50,888 bases of DNA from Mesostigma viride. Lineage: Eukaryota; Streptophyta; Mesostigmatophyceae; Mesostigmatales; Mesostigmataceae. A program made the translations under genes and the position numbers. Below, in pieces: positions 20,456-29,539 of the stretch. The DNA is taken from positions 4,950,649 through 5,001,536 of the forward strand of contig RPFO01000026.1 of assembly GCA_009746045.1 (NCBI GenBank), in the 5' to 3' direction. The notes under the pieces are model-generated. The model was not told the DNA's origin. It worked only from the letters and a program-made list of their open reading frames with translations, and did not search any database. The stretch's first letter is position 1, and each line of letters starts with the position of its first letter.

Positions 20456-20840
20456 CCAGCAACGCGCAAAAGCCGAGAGGGAGAAGAGACGAAACGAGGA
20501 AAAGGAGGCAGAGATAACGAAACGAAAGGTCCTTGCAAAGGAATTGGAGATTCAGCGGCAAAGGCTCGTAGAACTCGAGCTGCAAGAAGCCCGCAACAAA
20601 TCGCGGATTGAACGCCTTCTCGCTGAAGATTCTGTCGCCTCAACCCCCGCCGACACGCCAAAACCAAGACGGGGTCGAAAGCCCAAGGAGACAGAGCCGG
20701 ACTCTCCGCCACCCCCGATCAAGACCCGGCAGCTCCCACCTCCACCACCGCCACCTGCCGCGATGACGCCATACGAGATGCGCATGGCCGCCATCCGCGC
20801 GTCCCTCCTTGCTAGTCTGGACGATTAAAATGTCTTCAGA

Positions 20841-21725
20841 ATGTTAATGGCTATCATCGAAGAGCGACGAATTCATTCACTCGAGAACAAAGACATCAAG
20901 CAACGATACGCCCCACAGCGTCCTGCTCCACCGAATATGCCGAGTCTTCATTTCATCGCAAACTTCTGCGGAGCTCGACGGTCTGGGAAAACTACATCGG
21001 CAGTCAACATGGCGAAGGCTTACTTCGCTAACAACTCATTCGACAAGTTGTACCTCATTTCAGGGAGTGTCCACACGGAGCCGAAATACAAGGAGCTCCC
21101 AGAACCAGCTATGACGATCGAGGTCTACTCCAACCTGGCATTCGATGGGATGATAGATCATATCAAGTCTGACCTCCACGAATATGAGAGGTACAAGGAC
21201 GATCTCAAGGTGTGGGAAACGTTCAAACGCGAATACGTCGATGGAAATAAAAACGCAGAACTCATGGACCTCTCCATGTACCTACGCCTTGATGCAATGA
21301 ACTGGGATAAACCTGCGACAAGGTTCGAGCACGGTCCTCCTTCGTCGCTCATTCTGATAGACGACATGCAAGGCAGTGCCCTCTATCAGAGCTCTAGCAA
21401 AAACGCTGTTGCGGCTTTCGCGTTCAAACACAGACACTTCCTCACGAGCATGATTTTCCTGACACAGGCGTACACAAGCGGTGGCGTACCACGAGCAGTG
21501 CGAGCGAATATATCGTTTCTTGCGCTGTTCAGAACGAAGGACCATCGAGCCGCGCGACAGATCGCGGAAGAGAGCGCGGGGGCTGTGGCGCCGGACGAGT
21601 TTCTCGCGCTATGGGACCACGCCGTCAAGGACGATCCTCACGACTTCTTCGCTGTCGACTTCGACCAGCGCGACCCGAAAAAAATGTTTCGTCGAAACTT
21701 CAATACATTTCTCTCGATAAAATAA
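20841..21725 (+). CDS. Viral genome-packaging ATPase (FtsK/HerA-A32 type)
   Basis: 294 codons, the usual length for small-virus packaging ATPases. The Walker A motif GARRSGKTT is at residues 44-52 and Walker B LILIDDM ends with Asp174-Asp175. A polar sensor segment (FLTQAYTSGGVPRAVRAN) follows. This arrangement matches the A32-like ATPases of nucleocytoplasmic viruses, virophages and polinton-like viruses, which pump genomes into preformed capsids. ATG 20841 was taken as the start; a second Met lies two codons in. The gene follows the coiled-coil gene by 12 nt on the same strand. It has no internal stop and keeps its key residues, so it is the best preserved viral gene here. Confidence 0.85.
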   Translation: MLMAIIEERRIHSLENKDIKQRYAPQRPAPPNMPSLHFIANFCGARRSGKTTSAVNMAKAYFANNSFDKLYLISGSVHTEPKYKELPEPAMTIEVYSNLAFDGMIDHIKSDLHEYERYKDDLKVWETFKREYVDGNKNAELMDLSMYLRLDAMNWDKPATRFEHGPPSSLILIDDMQGSALYQSSSKNAVAAFAFKHRHFLTSMIFLTQAYTSGGVPRAVRANISFLALFRTKDHRAARQIAEESAGAVAPDEFLALWDHAVKDDPHDFFAVDFDQRDPKKMFRRNFNTFLSIK

Positions 21726-21740
21726 TTTTCTCTGAACATG

Positions 21741-21749
21741 ATATACTAT
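21741..21749 (+). promoter_or_regulatory. ATATACTAT motif at start of AT-hook ORF
   Basis: ATATACTAT overlaps the ATG at 21748. The same nine bases end one nt before the primase ATG (23518-23526). Two exact matches at gene starts suggest a viral promoter or initiator element. Confidence 0.45.
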
Positions 21750-22242
21750 GGATATTCCGTCCACCAAACGATACGCAGGCGCCGAGAAGGAGTACGTGTT
21801 GGACACCCAAGCACTCCTCCGATATTGTTCGGGTTCTCGACTGGGGCAGAAAACTCTAGAACGTGTCGTCAGGATCCTTCAAGAAGCAGGCCACCACGAC
21901 ACGATTCCGTCCACCTGTCACGACATGAGCCCCGAAATCCGATTGGCCATCCTCGCCTTGGTGGGCGATCGCAGGCGTCCACGTGGGCGCTCACCCTCCA
22001 AAACGGAAAAACGACACGAACCGAAACGGCCTCGAGGGCGCCCAAGGATCCACCCCGTAGGGTATAAAAAGCCTCGAGCCAAAAAATTGTCTCATGTTCA
22101 GTCATCAGATGACGGTGACCGTAGAGGAGCGTCGCGAGCAATGGCGACGGGCCCAGGCGAAGAGGCGAGCAATCGCCCGCGACCAGACGAACTGCATCTC
22201 GGCGAAAAGCAAGGTCAAGAAGGGCGTCTGGAATCCCAGTGA
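21748..22242 (+). CDS. Small AT-hook-like basic protein, unknown
   Basis: 164 codons. The first 75 residues look like a small helical domain (TQALLRYCSGSRLGQKTLERVVRILQ-type spacing), followed by a basic tail with two AT-hook-like cores (KRPRGRPR and RRPRGRSP). Such tails bind the minor groove of AT-rich DNA. The last 149 nt overlap the start of the recombinase gene in another frame, so the true protein may be shorter in function, or this ORF may once have been the recombinase N-terminus. The family is not recognised. It lies 22 nt after the ATPase and is preceded by the ATATACTAT motif. Confidence 0.55.
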   Translation: MDIPSTKRYAGAEKEYVLDTQALLRYCSGSRLGQKTLERVVRILQEAGHHDTIPSTCHDMSPEIRLAILALVGDRRRPRGRSPSKTEKRHEPKRPRGRPRIHPVGYKKPRAKKLSHVQSSDDGDRRGASRAMATGPGEEASNRPRPDELHLGEKQGQEGRLESQ

Positions 22243-23356
22243 CCGATGGATCGCAAATAACCCCGAGTGCGCGGAAAAAATCGGCTTGCAGGCGACCTCT
22301 CCACCCTCGCCGGAGCCACCGCACCATGAGGAAACTCCCGCGCGAGCTGGAGGAGGGCGGTACTGGACCTTCGACGAGGCCGTCGCCGCAGCGGAAGCGC
22401 GACCAGAGCAGCACGAGCGTGGCAGGCCATCGAAGGAGCGCGGGGCGACTCGCAAGACCGCTTTGGGATACATTGGCAGGATGCGGGTCCTGCTCGACAA
22501 ACTGGGGTGCTCGCAGTACGAGTCCGTTGATTGCCTTGCCGACACAGCTCGTGTTCTTCGCGTGGTGCACGAGACATCAGAACCCAAGCGCAAGACCCAG
22601 CACTCGAAGGACGACGCCTGGAGGGAGAATGAGAAGCAGCTCCTCGGGGTCATCAACGGCGTGAACCGAATGATGCCGCCCGAGAAGAGGCTCCCAAGTC
22701 ACGTTACGGACGCGTACACTGCTCGCGTCAGGGAGCTGAAGGTTGGTGACCTGGACAGACGGTTTGACCGTGCCGAGAACAAGCCGCTGAGGTACACGTA
22801 CGAACAGCTCCAGAAGATCGCCAAAGCAGAGTACGAAGCCGATCCCACGTCCGACGCCGCGCTCATGGGCTTGATCTATCTCTCGGGTGAAGATCTACCA
22901 CCGACGCGTTACAATCACGACCAGATGCGCATCGTCGACTCGGTCGCTGAGCTAGGACCGCACGAGAACGGCTACATCCCGAGCGAGAGGAGATTCTACA
23001 TCCAGAATTTCAAAACGCAGCACAGCATGCCAGTTTATGACGTCGTCATCCCGAAGAAGTACGGAAAGCTCATCAAAGCGTTGGATGCCCGTGCTAAGGC
23101 TGGACAGAAATTCCTTTTCGAATCAGAGCCTGGCATTCCGATCAAACACGAGCTCTACAGCGCCCGTTACAACCGGATTTACGGAGGCATCGACGCCACG
23201 CGACAAGCATACATCACTCGTTTCCTGAAGGGCGCTTCATTTAAGAAACGTAAATGGGCTGGCGACATGATGGGCCATGACGTACTGACAGGAGCCGTTT
23301 ACGAGAGGCAGGGTGGCGAGACTGGCGGACGTCGGCTGAGGCCGAGGAAAAAGTAG
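22094..23356 (+). CDS. Tyrosine recombinase / integrase
   Basis: 420 codons. The C-terminal domain carries the tyrosine recombinase residues: Arg272 in DLPPTRY, a beta-hairpin Lys in NFKTQHSMP, Arg370 in DATRQAYITRF, His395 in MMGHD and the nucleophile Tyr403 in GAVYER. The MGH-x7-Y spacing and PP-x-R motif resemble recombinases of virophages, polinton-like viruses and Crypton/Ngaro-type elements. It would cut and join DNA through a 3'-phosphotyrosine to integrate the viral genome. The N-terminal ~100 residues are charged and likely DNA binding. It could in principle mobilise the split-repeat elements, but its position within the viral gene block fits the virus better. No break is seen. Confidence 0.82.
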   Translation: MFSHQMTVTVEERREQWRRAQAKRRAIARDQTNCISAKSKVKKGVWNPSDRWIANNPECAEKIGLQATSPPSPEPPHHEETPARAGGGRYWTFDEAVAAAEARPEQHERGRPSKERGATRKTALGYIGRMRVLLDKLGCSQYESVDCLADTARVLRVVHETSEPKRKTQHSKDDAWRENEKQLLGVINGVNRMMPPEKRLPSHVTDAYTARVRELKVGDLDRRFDRAENKPLRYTYEQLQKIAKAEYEADPTSDAALMGLIYLSGEDLPPTRYNHDQMRIVDSVAELGPHENGYIPSERRFYIQNFKTQHSMPVYDVVIPKKYGKLIKALDARAKAGQKFLFESEPGIPIKHELYSARYNRIYGGIDATRQAYITRFLKGASFKKRKWAGDMMGHDVLTGAVYERQGGETGGRRLRPRKK

Positions 23357-23527
23357 ATAGTTTCCCGTGGGAAATTTTCATGAATGTCGAAAAGGGTATT
23401 CTAAACTGCATGCATTATACAGGGAATATAAAAGTTCCATGGGAACATTTTTCTCGAGGGTCGAGGTTCGAGGGTTTGGCATTTTATAATCTGAATTTTT
23501 TTTTTTCTAAACAAGTAATATACTATC
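23357..23527 (+). promoter_or_regulatory. Intergenic region with two small palindromes and AT-rich promoter
   Basis: TTTCCCGTGGGAAA (23361-23374) lies just after the recombinase stop, and GTTCC-ATG-GGAAC is at 23434-23446. Both could form short hairpins with related TTCC/GGAA arms, and could end transcription or bind a dimeric protein. A poly-T run (about 23496-23506) and ATATACTAT (23518-23526) lead to the primase ATG. Confidence 0.45.
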
Positions 23528-24988
23528 ATGTCGTCTGAACCGAGTCGTGTCGTCACAGTCGAACCTTCTAGAAAGCACCGTGGGAGTATAAAGGACGTTG
23601 ACATTCCGTGGCTGGCTCTACTCCACCCACCACCCGAGGCCACCCATGAGACCATGAACAAGGTCGTCACGCAGTGGCGCTACAAGAAGGCTCCCACAAA
23701 AGAGGCCGGGGTGTCTCTCGGCCATCGCTTCATTTGCGCGCGTGGCATCAACACGAAGGACGCCAACGAGTACGCGCATTATGGCAACCTCGCAGACTTT
23801 TCGCGGATCTATGCGGAGTGTGCTGCTCATCCCGTTCGCCGCACGCTCGACGAAGTCATACAACCCGACGACCCGTCGTGGGCGTACGTCGACATTGACG
23901 ACAAGGTCGACCCAGATGACGAGCGTCTGGCGAACATCGATTACCCGGGACACTTTCGCCGTGTTCACGACGAGTACTGCCGCGTCGTCCTGAACATCGC
24001 AACCAAGGACTTTCGCTACGAGGTCAGCACGGCGTCTCGCATGAAGAAGGATTTGTTCAAGTCGTCTTTCCACATCGTCGTGCGCGGTCTCGTTCTTGCC
24101 GACCTGGACGCGAGAGTGTTTTGGTACAGCGGCCTCACCGATTTCATCAAGCGCGCGTCTTTCGACCTGTCATCTCCCGTTCACGAGGACGCGCACGAGC
24201 TGCTGAAGTTCAAAGTGAACGGTCAAGAGCAATTCGACGAGATCTGCCGCCACCCAGCTGACTATTTCGGTGAAATGGACACGGTGATCGACGAAGCAGT
24301 CTACAGGAGAGACAGTCTTTTCCGATGCGTCGGGATGCACAAATTCGGGGACACTGACCCTCTGGGAATTCTGCGCACATGTGAAGGCTCGTCTAGTGAC
24401 TTCCTCGACCATCTCATCAACATCTACTCGCCGGACGACGTCTCGGGCGGGGTATTGGTGAGTGCGCCCCCGGACTGGGCGGCATCGTTGAAGAGGAGAG
24501 GGGTTCGCGGACGTCGCGAGTGCACGGTGAAGGCGGCGGGCAAGGACATTGACGTTTCTGCATCTCTCGCGGCGATGGAGAAGGTGGCTCCGGAGTGTGA
24601 CTATCTCGAGTGCGGCTACATTGAGTTGTCTCCAGACGTCAAGCTCGTGAGGGTGAAGTACCAGCAATGCGACGATCACATCTGCCTCATATGCAACAAG
24701 GTGCACGAGAAGAACGGCCCATTCACGCTCCAATACCCGTCAGGACAAGTTTTTTATGACTGCTACAGGAAATCGCCAGACGCTCGCAAGATCGAGATCG
24801 CACCTCCCGTGATGCAACAACCGGGATCTGACCAAGTGCCGTTCACTCACACGTACTCGTCCGAGAAAATCAAGCCTTTCAGCTGGGATGCGCTATTTGG
24901 GGCCCGCACAAGAGCACCATCCTCGTCCAGTCCAACTGCGGGACAGGTAAATCTGAGAGGATTCGTGAACTCGTCAACGAGGCGGTGA
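23528..24988 (+). pseudogene. Primase (archaeo-eukaryotic primase) part of viral primase-helicase
   Basis: 486 codons in this frame. Primase motifs appear in order: VDIDD with metal-binding Asp122 and Asp124, SSFHIVV with His182, and Asp255 in IDEAVYRRD followed by LFRCVGMHKFG. A Cys/His cluster (C381, H384, C386, C389, H393; CLICNKVHEKNG) looks like the zinc motif after herpes UL52-type primases. It would make primers for viral DNA replication. After about codon 457 (24899) the frame loses meaning, and the helicase Walker A appears in frame 1. A one-base loss in the GGGG run at about 24899-24902 would explain this. The gene is preceded by ATATACTAT. Either it is a decayed gene or the base is missing from the assembly. 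Confidence 0.82.
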
Positions 24989-25956
24989 GGAGGGATCCAG
25001 GTATTCGCGTGTGCTGCATGGTGGCTAACATCAGCCTGTCCAAGGAGGAGGATCGCAACTACAAGTCTCTGGGCGAGGGTGGGAGGACGATTGTGTGGGA
25101 GGACAACGCGTTCCATCTCTTGTCCAGTGACCCGAATTTCCGTCACTACCTGAGCGGTCCGAAGGGTATGATGTCTGATGACAGGGTGCTGGTCGTTCTT
25201 AACAGCATCTTGCGCGTCACAGACCAACCGTTCGATCTCCTCATCCTAGACGAAATATATAACACCCTCACCGCGATTTCGCAGCGCCACGTGGATAACA
25301 AGCGCGAGGTGTTGAGGAAGTTCATCAGGCTCATTGAGACGTCCAAGGTCGTGATTGCATTAGACGCTACCGTTACTCGAAAGGTATACGAGTTCATAGC
25401 GGCCTATCGCGCGGCGGATACTATGGAGGTGGATTGCAACACCTTCAGGCGCCCTACCAACAGGACTCTGCGATGGGTGGACGTGACATCAGAAAAGAAC
25501 TGGCGAAAGGTCTGCGTGGACAGGTTTGTTACTGAGTGTCAGAGGAGGATAGAGGCGGGGGAGAGGATCTTCTGCCCAATGTCTGGAAAAAAAGAGGCCG
25601 CCATGGCGTATGAGGTATTAAAAAAAATCACGGAGCAGAAAAAGAATGGTCGCCTTTACACTAGCCTGACAAGCAAAGAGGATCTGGAGGTTGGTGCGAA
25701 TGCTGCGTGGGCTGACCTTGACTTTCTGATTTTCAGCCCAACGATCACGGTTGGAGTCTCCTACACCGAGCACACATTCGACAGCATGGTGGGGATGTTC
25801 ATCAACGGGGATAACTACGCGAGCTACACGACAACCCTCCAGCAAATTTTTAGGGTTCGCCATCTAGTCAAGGGAGAGATGGTAATCTTCTACCGAGACG
25901 ATACTTCGCTCATTAACCGCCCCCAACGGACTACGGCACGATCGTCGAGAACATGA
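24904..25956 (+). pseudogene. SF2 helicase part, herpes origin-binding-protein type
   Basis: The frame is open from before the nominal GTG at 24985, and Walker A (SNCGTGKS, 24931-24954) lies upstream of that GTG, so this is a continuation of the primase gene. Walker B LDEIY is at 25246-25260. A strand with ALDATVT follows, then FSPTITVGVSYTEHTFD and the arginine-finger motif QQIFRVRHL (25840-25866). These match the helicase domain of herpesvirus origin-binding proteins and their relatives in large and small protist viruses. The frame ends at 25956, just after a CCCCC run (25919-25924), where a second one-base break moves the continuation into frame 0. Confidence 0.8.
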
Positions 25957-27012
25957 TCGCGGGGGACACTGCGCTCATCCAGCTGCTGTTCGACAACGCC
26001 GACGTAGTCTGCGACTGGAGCGCGGACAAGTCGCGTATCTATGACAGAAATTGCCCCAAGTTCCGTCTCTTCTGCCGGAACCAGCAAGATCTCGCGGTGT
26101 CGAGGTCCCACTACAAGGGAAATCTCATCAAGATACTGACGGAGGACTACGGCGTGGAGGTGTCGGCAGTGGAGGAGTTGGGGGACATCGACGCCCCTCC
26201 GCTTCCGGTACTAGAAGATCCAGACAAGGACAGGGAGGTGGTGCTTCTGAGCGAGGAGGAGTACAAGGATCTAGAGGGGAGAATCGGCGGCACGGTTCCA
26301 CTTTCACCGTACGAAATGCGTCTGAAGGCGGTGTACGAACTGGTTCACCGGTTGTACATGATTCCGTATGATCTCATCGACGACGAGCTCCCTCAAATTC
26401 TGGACAAGGAGATGGGGAGGAAGGCGTACGCTGGCATTCGGCAATATTCGAAGTTGACGGGACTAGGAACCAAGGAGCATTTCAGAGACAATCTGTTGAT
26501 TCTGCAGAAGTCAGAGTCCTTGTTTGATTTGAAGGCGTATTCTCGTTTTGGACTAGCACAGTCTCTGGCCATTACGCTCAAGCTACTAGAAGGGACGCCT
26601 ATCATCGACTTCATCACGACGGCTGATCCGTCCAATCTCACAATGAAGTTGACGCGCGACGAGACGATTGCACTAGGGAATAAAATTGATAGCGAAATTG
26701 CCGACAAGGCCTGGTTCATGCGCTCAACATTTGGATACCAACGGCGAGCAGGCGAGGCTGGTAGTCTGTCTTTTGCAAATGTAGCGGGCTCATCAACAGA
26801 TTGTTAAGCCCGACTCTGGGAATTTCTGCCAAGGGGCGAAGGGCAATAGCCGTGGCGGTGGTTACTTGGAAATTTCGAAGGCGGACATGCACGCGTTTCT
26901 TGATAGGTATAAACCCTCGTGGTGGGGCGATGAGAAGGATTATTCGATCACGTCGTTGTCTGGCCTGTCGATGGATGAAATCGCTCCTTTCCTGCAGGGA
27001 GCGGATAAGTAA
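25926..27012 (+). pseudogene. C-terminal part of viral primase-helicase
   Basis: Frame 0 is open from about 25920 to 26807 and continues the helicase gene (nominal ATG 25953). It is mainly helical and charged, with no catalytic motif; the region after an OBP-like helicase is usually for origin or partner binding. At about 26785-26805 a third frame break occurs: frame 1 continues with a well-behaved tail (GGGYLEISKADMHAFL, then SWWGDEKDYS) to TAA at 27010-27012. An alternative reading of 26801-27025 in frame 2 is Arg-rich and looks like a shadow. The whole gene spans about 3.5 kb. Confidence 0.65.
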
Positions 27013-27158
27013 TAAATATTTTTAATGGAACGCGTTTCTGCCATGCATGTAGTTATCGTTGCCAGCGACAACTGCTTCCCATGCAAATCGGAGGCCCATC
27101 CGGTTCGGTCACACCCCGCCGCGCGGCCCTCGCCGGCTCCCTCACCCTGCGAGGCCAT

Positions 27159-27753
27159 GGCGAAAAATTGGGCGGTCTTTTCTTAAGAGTAAGTACGTGC
27201 AATTTTTCGCCACATCCAACAACCCACGCCACCTCAGCGCCGGCCAGTGGGGGAAGGTGGCGAAAAATTGGGCGTTCTTTATATAAGAGTAAGTACGTGC
27301 AATTTTTCGCCATCACTCTCACACCTTGACAAACACCTCCTATACCCGCGCCAAGGGGTGGCAGGGTGGCGAAAAATTGGGCGTTCTTTATATAAGAGTA
27401 AGTACGTGCAATTTTTCGCCATCCTCTCACACCTTGACAAACACCTCCTATGACCCGCGCCAAGGGGTGGCAGGGTGGCGAAAAATTGGGCGTTCTTTAT
27501 ATAAGAGTAAGTACGTGCAATTTTTCGCCATCACTCTCACACCTTGACAAACACCTCCTATGACCCGCGCCAAGGGGTGGCAGGGTGGCGAAAAATTGGG
27601 CGTTCTTTATATAAGAGTAAGTACGTGCAATTTTTCGCCATCACTCTCACACCTTGACAAACACCTCCTATGACCCGCGCCAAGGGGTGGCAGGGTCACT
27701 GGCGAAAAATTGGGCGTTCTTTATATAAGAGTAAGTACGTGCAATTTTTCGCC
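27159..27753. repeat. Six tandem hairpin repeats downstream of viral helicase
   Basis: Six 53-bp units at 27159, 27259, 27368, 27477, 27587 and 27701. Each has perfect 12-bp arms GGCGAAAAATTG and CAATTTTTCGCC around a 29-bp AT-rich centre containing TATATAAG (TTCTTAAG in the first) and GTAAGTACGTG. Units are spaced 100-114 bp apart, separated by a second conserved segment with the core CACCTTGACAAACACCTCC and CCAAGGGGTGGCAGGGT. The array lies 147 bp after the viral helicase stop. Iterated palindromes with an AT-rich centre are what an origin or a protein-binding array would look like, but this could also be a minisatellite. Confidence 0.9.
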
Positions 27754-28440
27754 ATCCTTGTCACACCCCCAACACACCATCACAACTGCCGGGGTGGTGA
27801 CAGATGCCAGCCTAAATGTCACAACCTGGTGAGCAGTGGTGGCAGGGGGCACTTCTGTTTTTGCAAGTGGTTTAGGGTTTTTAGGGTTTAGGGCTTAGGG
27901 TGAGACCCATCCTAGGCCGCGGTCACTATAGGGTCACTATAGGGGTGGCAGATGCCAGCATAAGGGTGGTGCACTTCCCATAGTCGCGATGACGGAATGA
28001 TGACGGAATGATGATGGAAACTACTTAATTAATTAATTAATTATCAACATCACTCCGTTGGGAGTAGATGTAGCACATAGCCCTGAGAAGGGGCATATGG
28101 CTTTTAATACATTCTAGGCTACTTCATGCAAGGGTGGGAATGTAAGCTACCCCTGCTCTAGGTGCACCAAGGCACCTGCACCCTCATGGTCTATCACGCT
28201 ATGCCCGGGTAAGGGGGGAGCATGCCTGTGAGGGAGGAAGATCATCATGGCTATACAAGAGCTAGGACATGGCTTCTCGACAGAGAGCATCTCTCTGCAT
28301 GGCATAGCATGGCTACATTCTTAATGCAACATCCATGGGGGTCCCATTATAGGCATGGCTTGGCTAAATTCTGAAGGCAACATCCATGGGGGCCATTATG
28401 GGCGCACATGCGCGTGGGCCACATGCTAGCTAGGCTAAGC
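27754..28440. other. Non-coding stretch with small repeats
   Basis: No supported gene. Contains GCAGATGCCAGC-type direct repeats either side of the telomere-like run, a (TTAA)n stretch near 28025-28042, and a ~60-bp near-duplicate (GCAACATCCATGGGGG at about 28326 and 28377). Confidence 0.5.
27871..27900 (+). repeat. Degenerate plant-type telomere repeat (TTTAGGG), interstitial
   Basis: Four units in a row: TTTAGGG, TTTTTAGGG, TTTAGGG, CTTAGGG. This is the Arabidopsis-type telomere unit, shared by many green algae and other protists. It is too short to be a chromosome end. Confidence 0.7.
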
Positions 28441-28487
28441 CTTACTAATCTGCACTACTGGTATATATTCTGGTATATATATTCGGC

Positions 28488-28574
28488 TTTGACATGGCTC
28501 TGTATATAGGTTTATAGCTGGGCGTTTCCTTTGGTTTGAGTGATTTCACTCTGCTGTAAGTAATTATATTTTTA
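28488..28574 (+). mobile_element. Short retroposon (SINE/LINE-tail-like), 5'-truncated copy
   Basis: 87 bp flanked by a 13-bp direct repeat ATATATATTCGGC (28475-28487 and 28575-28587). Nearly identical to the 3' part of 31044-31174 and sharing the same AT-rich 3' end (TATATTTTTA). A shared 3' end, variable 5' end and long target duplications indicate target-primed reverse transcription. Confidence 0.75.
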
Positions 28575-28587
28575 ATATATATTCGGC

Positions 28588-29539
28588 GTGCGACATGGGT
28601 GGAGATAACCAAATATTCACAGTCTCCTTTCCCACACAGCAAAATAATATGGTGTTGTTCTTTCTCAGTTACATCGTTTTTCCCGTCTTTGTTCTTATCG
28701 TGTTGATTTCATCACGACTCTTGTTGAACTCTTGCAGCGTTTATTGGTCAAAGACTATGACCGAGCCATTATGCTCCGTCAAGTCCGATGTTTTTTGCAA
28801 CGTCACCCACATCTGTTCGGTGCTGCCCCTTGGCACAAGCTCTACAAACAGGTCGTGGACCGGCTGGATCGCATAGTATCTCCGCACATCTGAACCCTGT
28901 GATGCCAGATCTCCTTTGCGGCCGTTCCGAGCTTGGCACTGGATTCGTTGTCCACATTGTCGCGTCGCTGCCGCAACACGATGTTTTCTGGCATCCGCGG
29001 GCTTTTGGTTCCCGCCGCACGTTTGAAAGTGCTGTCCTCCGGCTTTTTGCCTTTGCACCGTGTGCAGTTCTTGGACGTTTGGAATCATTGCATGGCTAAC
29101 GTGATGACTGACTAGCTAGACCTTTTCAGTGGTTTTCCATTTGCGGGTATTTCCTCGCAAATGGTGGGAGAGCGATCGCAGCAATGGTGCTCACCACTAG
29201 ACACTCCCGGCCAGTTAGGCTCGAAACACACGCCCTGATCAAGCATGCTGTTTCCGGCCCCACCGTCTAGGTCATCTAGTCGCTCTACACGTAAGCCAGC
29301 CATAATTTCAATGCACAAGGATACACGTTTCCATCACCATTCATCTTCATCATCCTGAACGACTCGAAAACGCGGAAAAGATAACGGCAGGCTCGAGCTA
29401 CCATGGTCCGGATTCTCCCGATTTCTGGCCTGCGCTGGTTGTCTCTTTGATAACCAAGTTGGAGTTCAACCTTACCTCAGCTTGTATTTTTATGGGGTGT
29501 GAACTTGTAAGGAAATACACAAAGTTGGCTGCTGTCACT
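28588..29539. other. Unclassified region, no supported gene
   Basis: Short frames are open on both strands around 28741-29099 (up to about 115 codons), in a locally GC-richer patch, but none has a recognisable domain or clear coding character. It may be a worn gene or repeat fragment. Confidence 0.35.

Larger units (their letters stand above)
18163..20828 (+). pseudogene. Viral coiled-coil protein gene split by mobile element
   Basis: The 5' part (18163-18318, 52 codons, acidic/Gln-rich) and the 3' part (20454-20828, 124 codons) share one reading frame once the intervening element is removed, at a TTA found on both sides. The intact gene would have encoded about 176 residues. The 3' part is a strongly charged Lys/Glu/Arg coiled coil, then a basic KPRRGRKPK segment, a polyproline run and a short conserved-looking helix (MTPYEMRMAAIRASLL). 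Function is not recognised; similar coiled-coil, Pro-rich proteins in small DNA viruses are often structural or DNA-associated. It ends 12 nt before the ATPase start. The element introduces a stop nine bases after the break (TGA at 18325). Confidence 0.75.

Noticed and set aside
24890-24910. Programmed -1 frameshift joining primase and helicase
   Set aside because: No good slippery heptamer (X XXY YYZ) lies in the zero frame; two more breaks follow in the same gene, so decay or read error is more likely.
17818-27012. Capsid protein gene
   Set aside because: None of the frames here shows a recognisable capsid; the truncated minus-strand gene is too short to judge.
26801-27025. Arg-rich 74-codon ORF after the helicase
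   Set aside because: The alternative frame 1 of the same DNA is a better protein and continues the helicase gene.
28741-29099. Gene of about 115 codons on either strand
   Set aside because: Frames are open on both strands with no domain; could not be supported.
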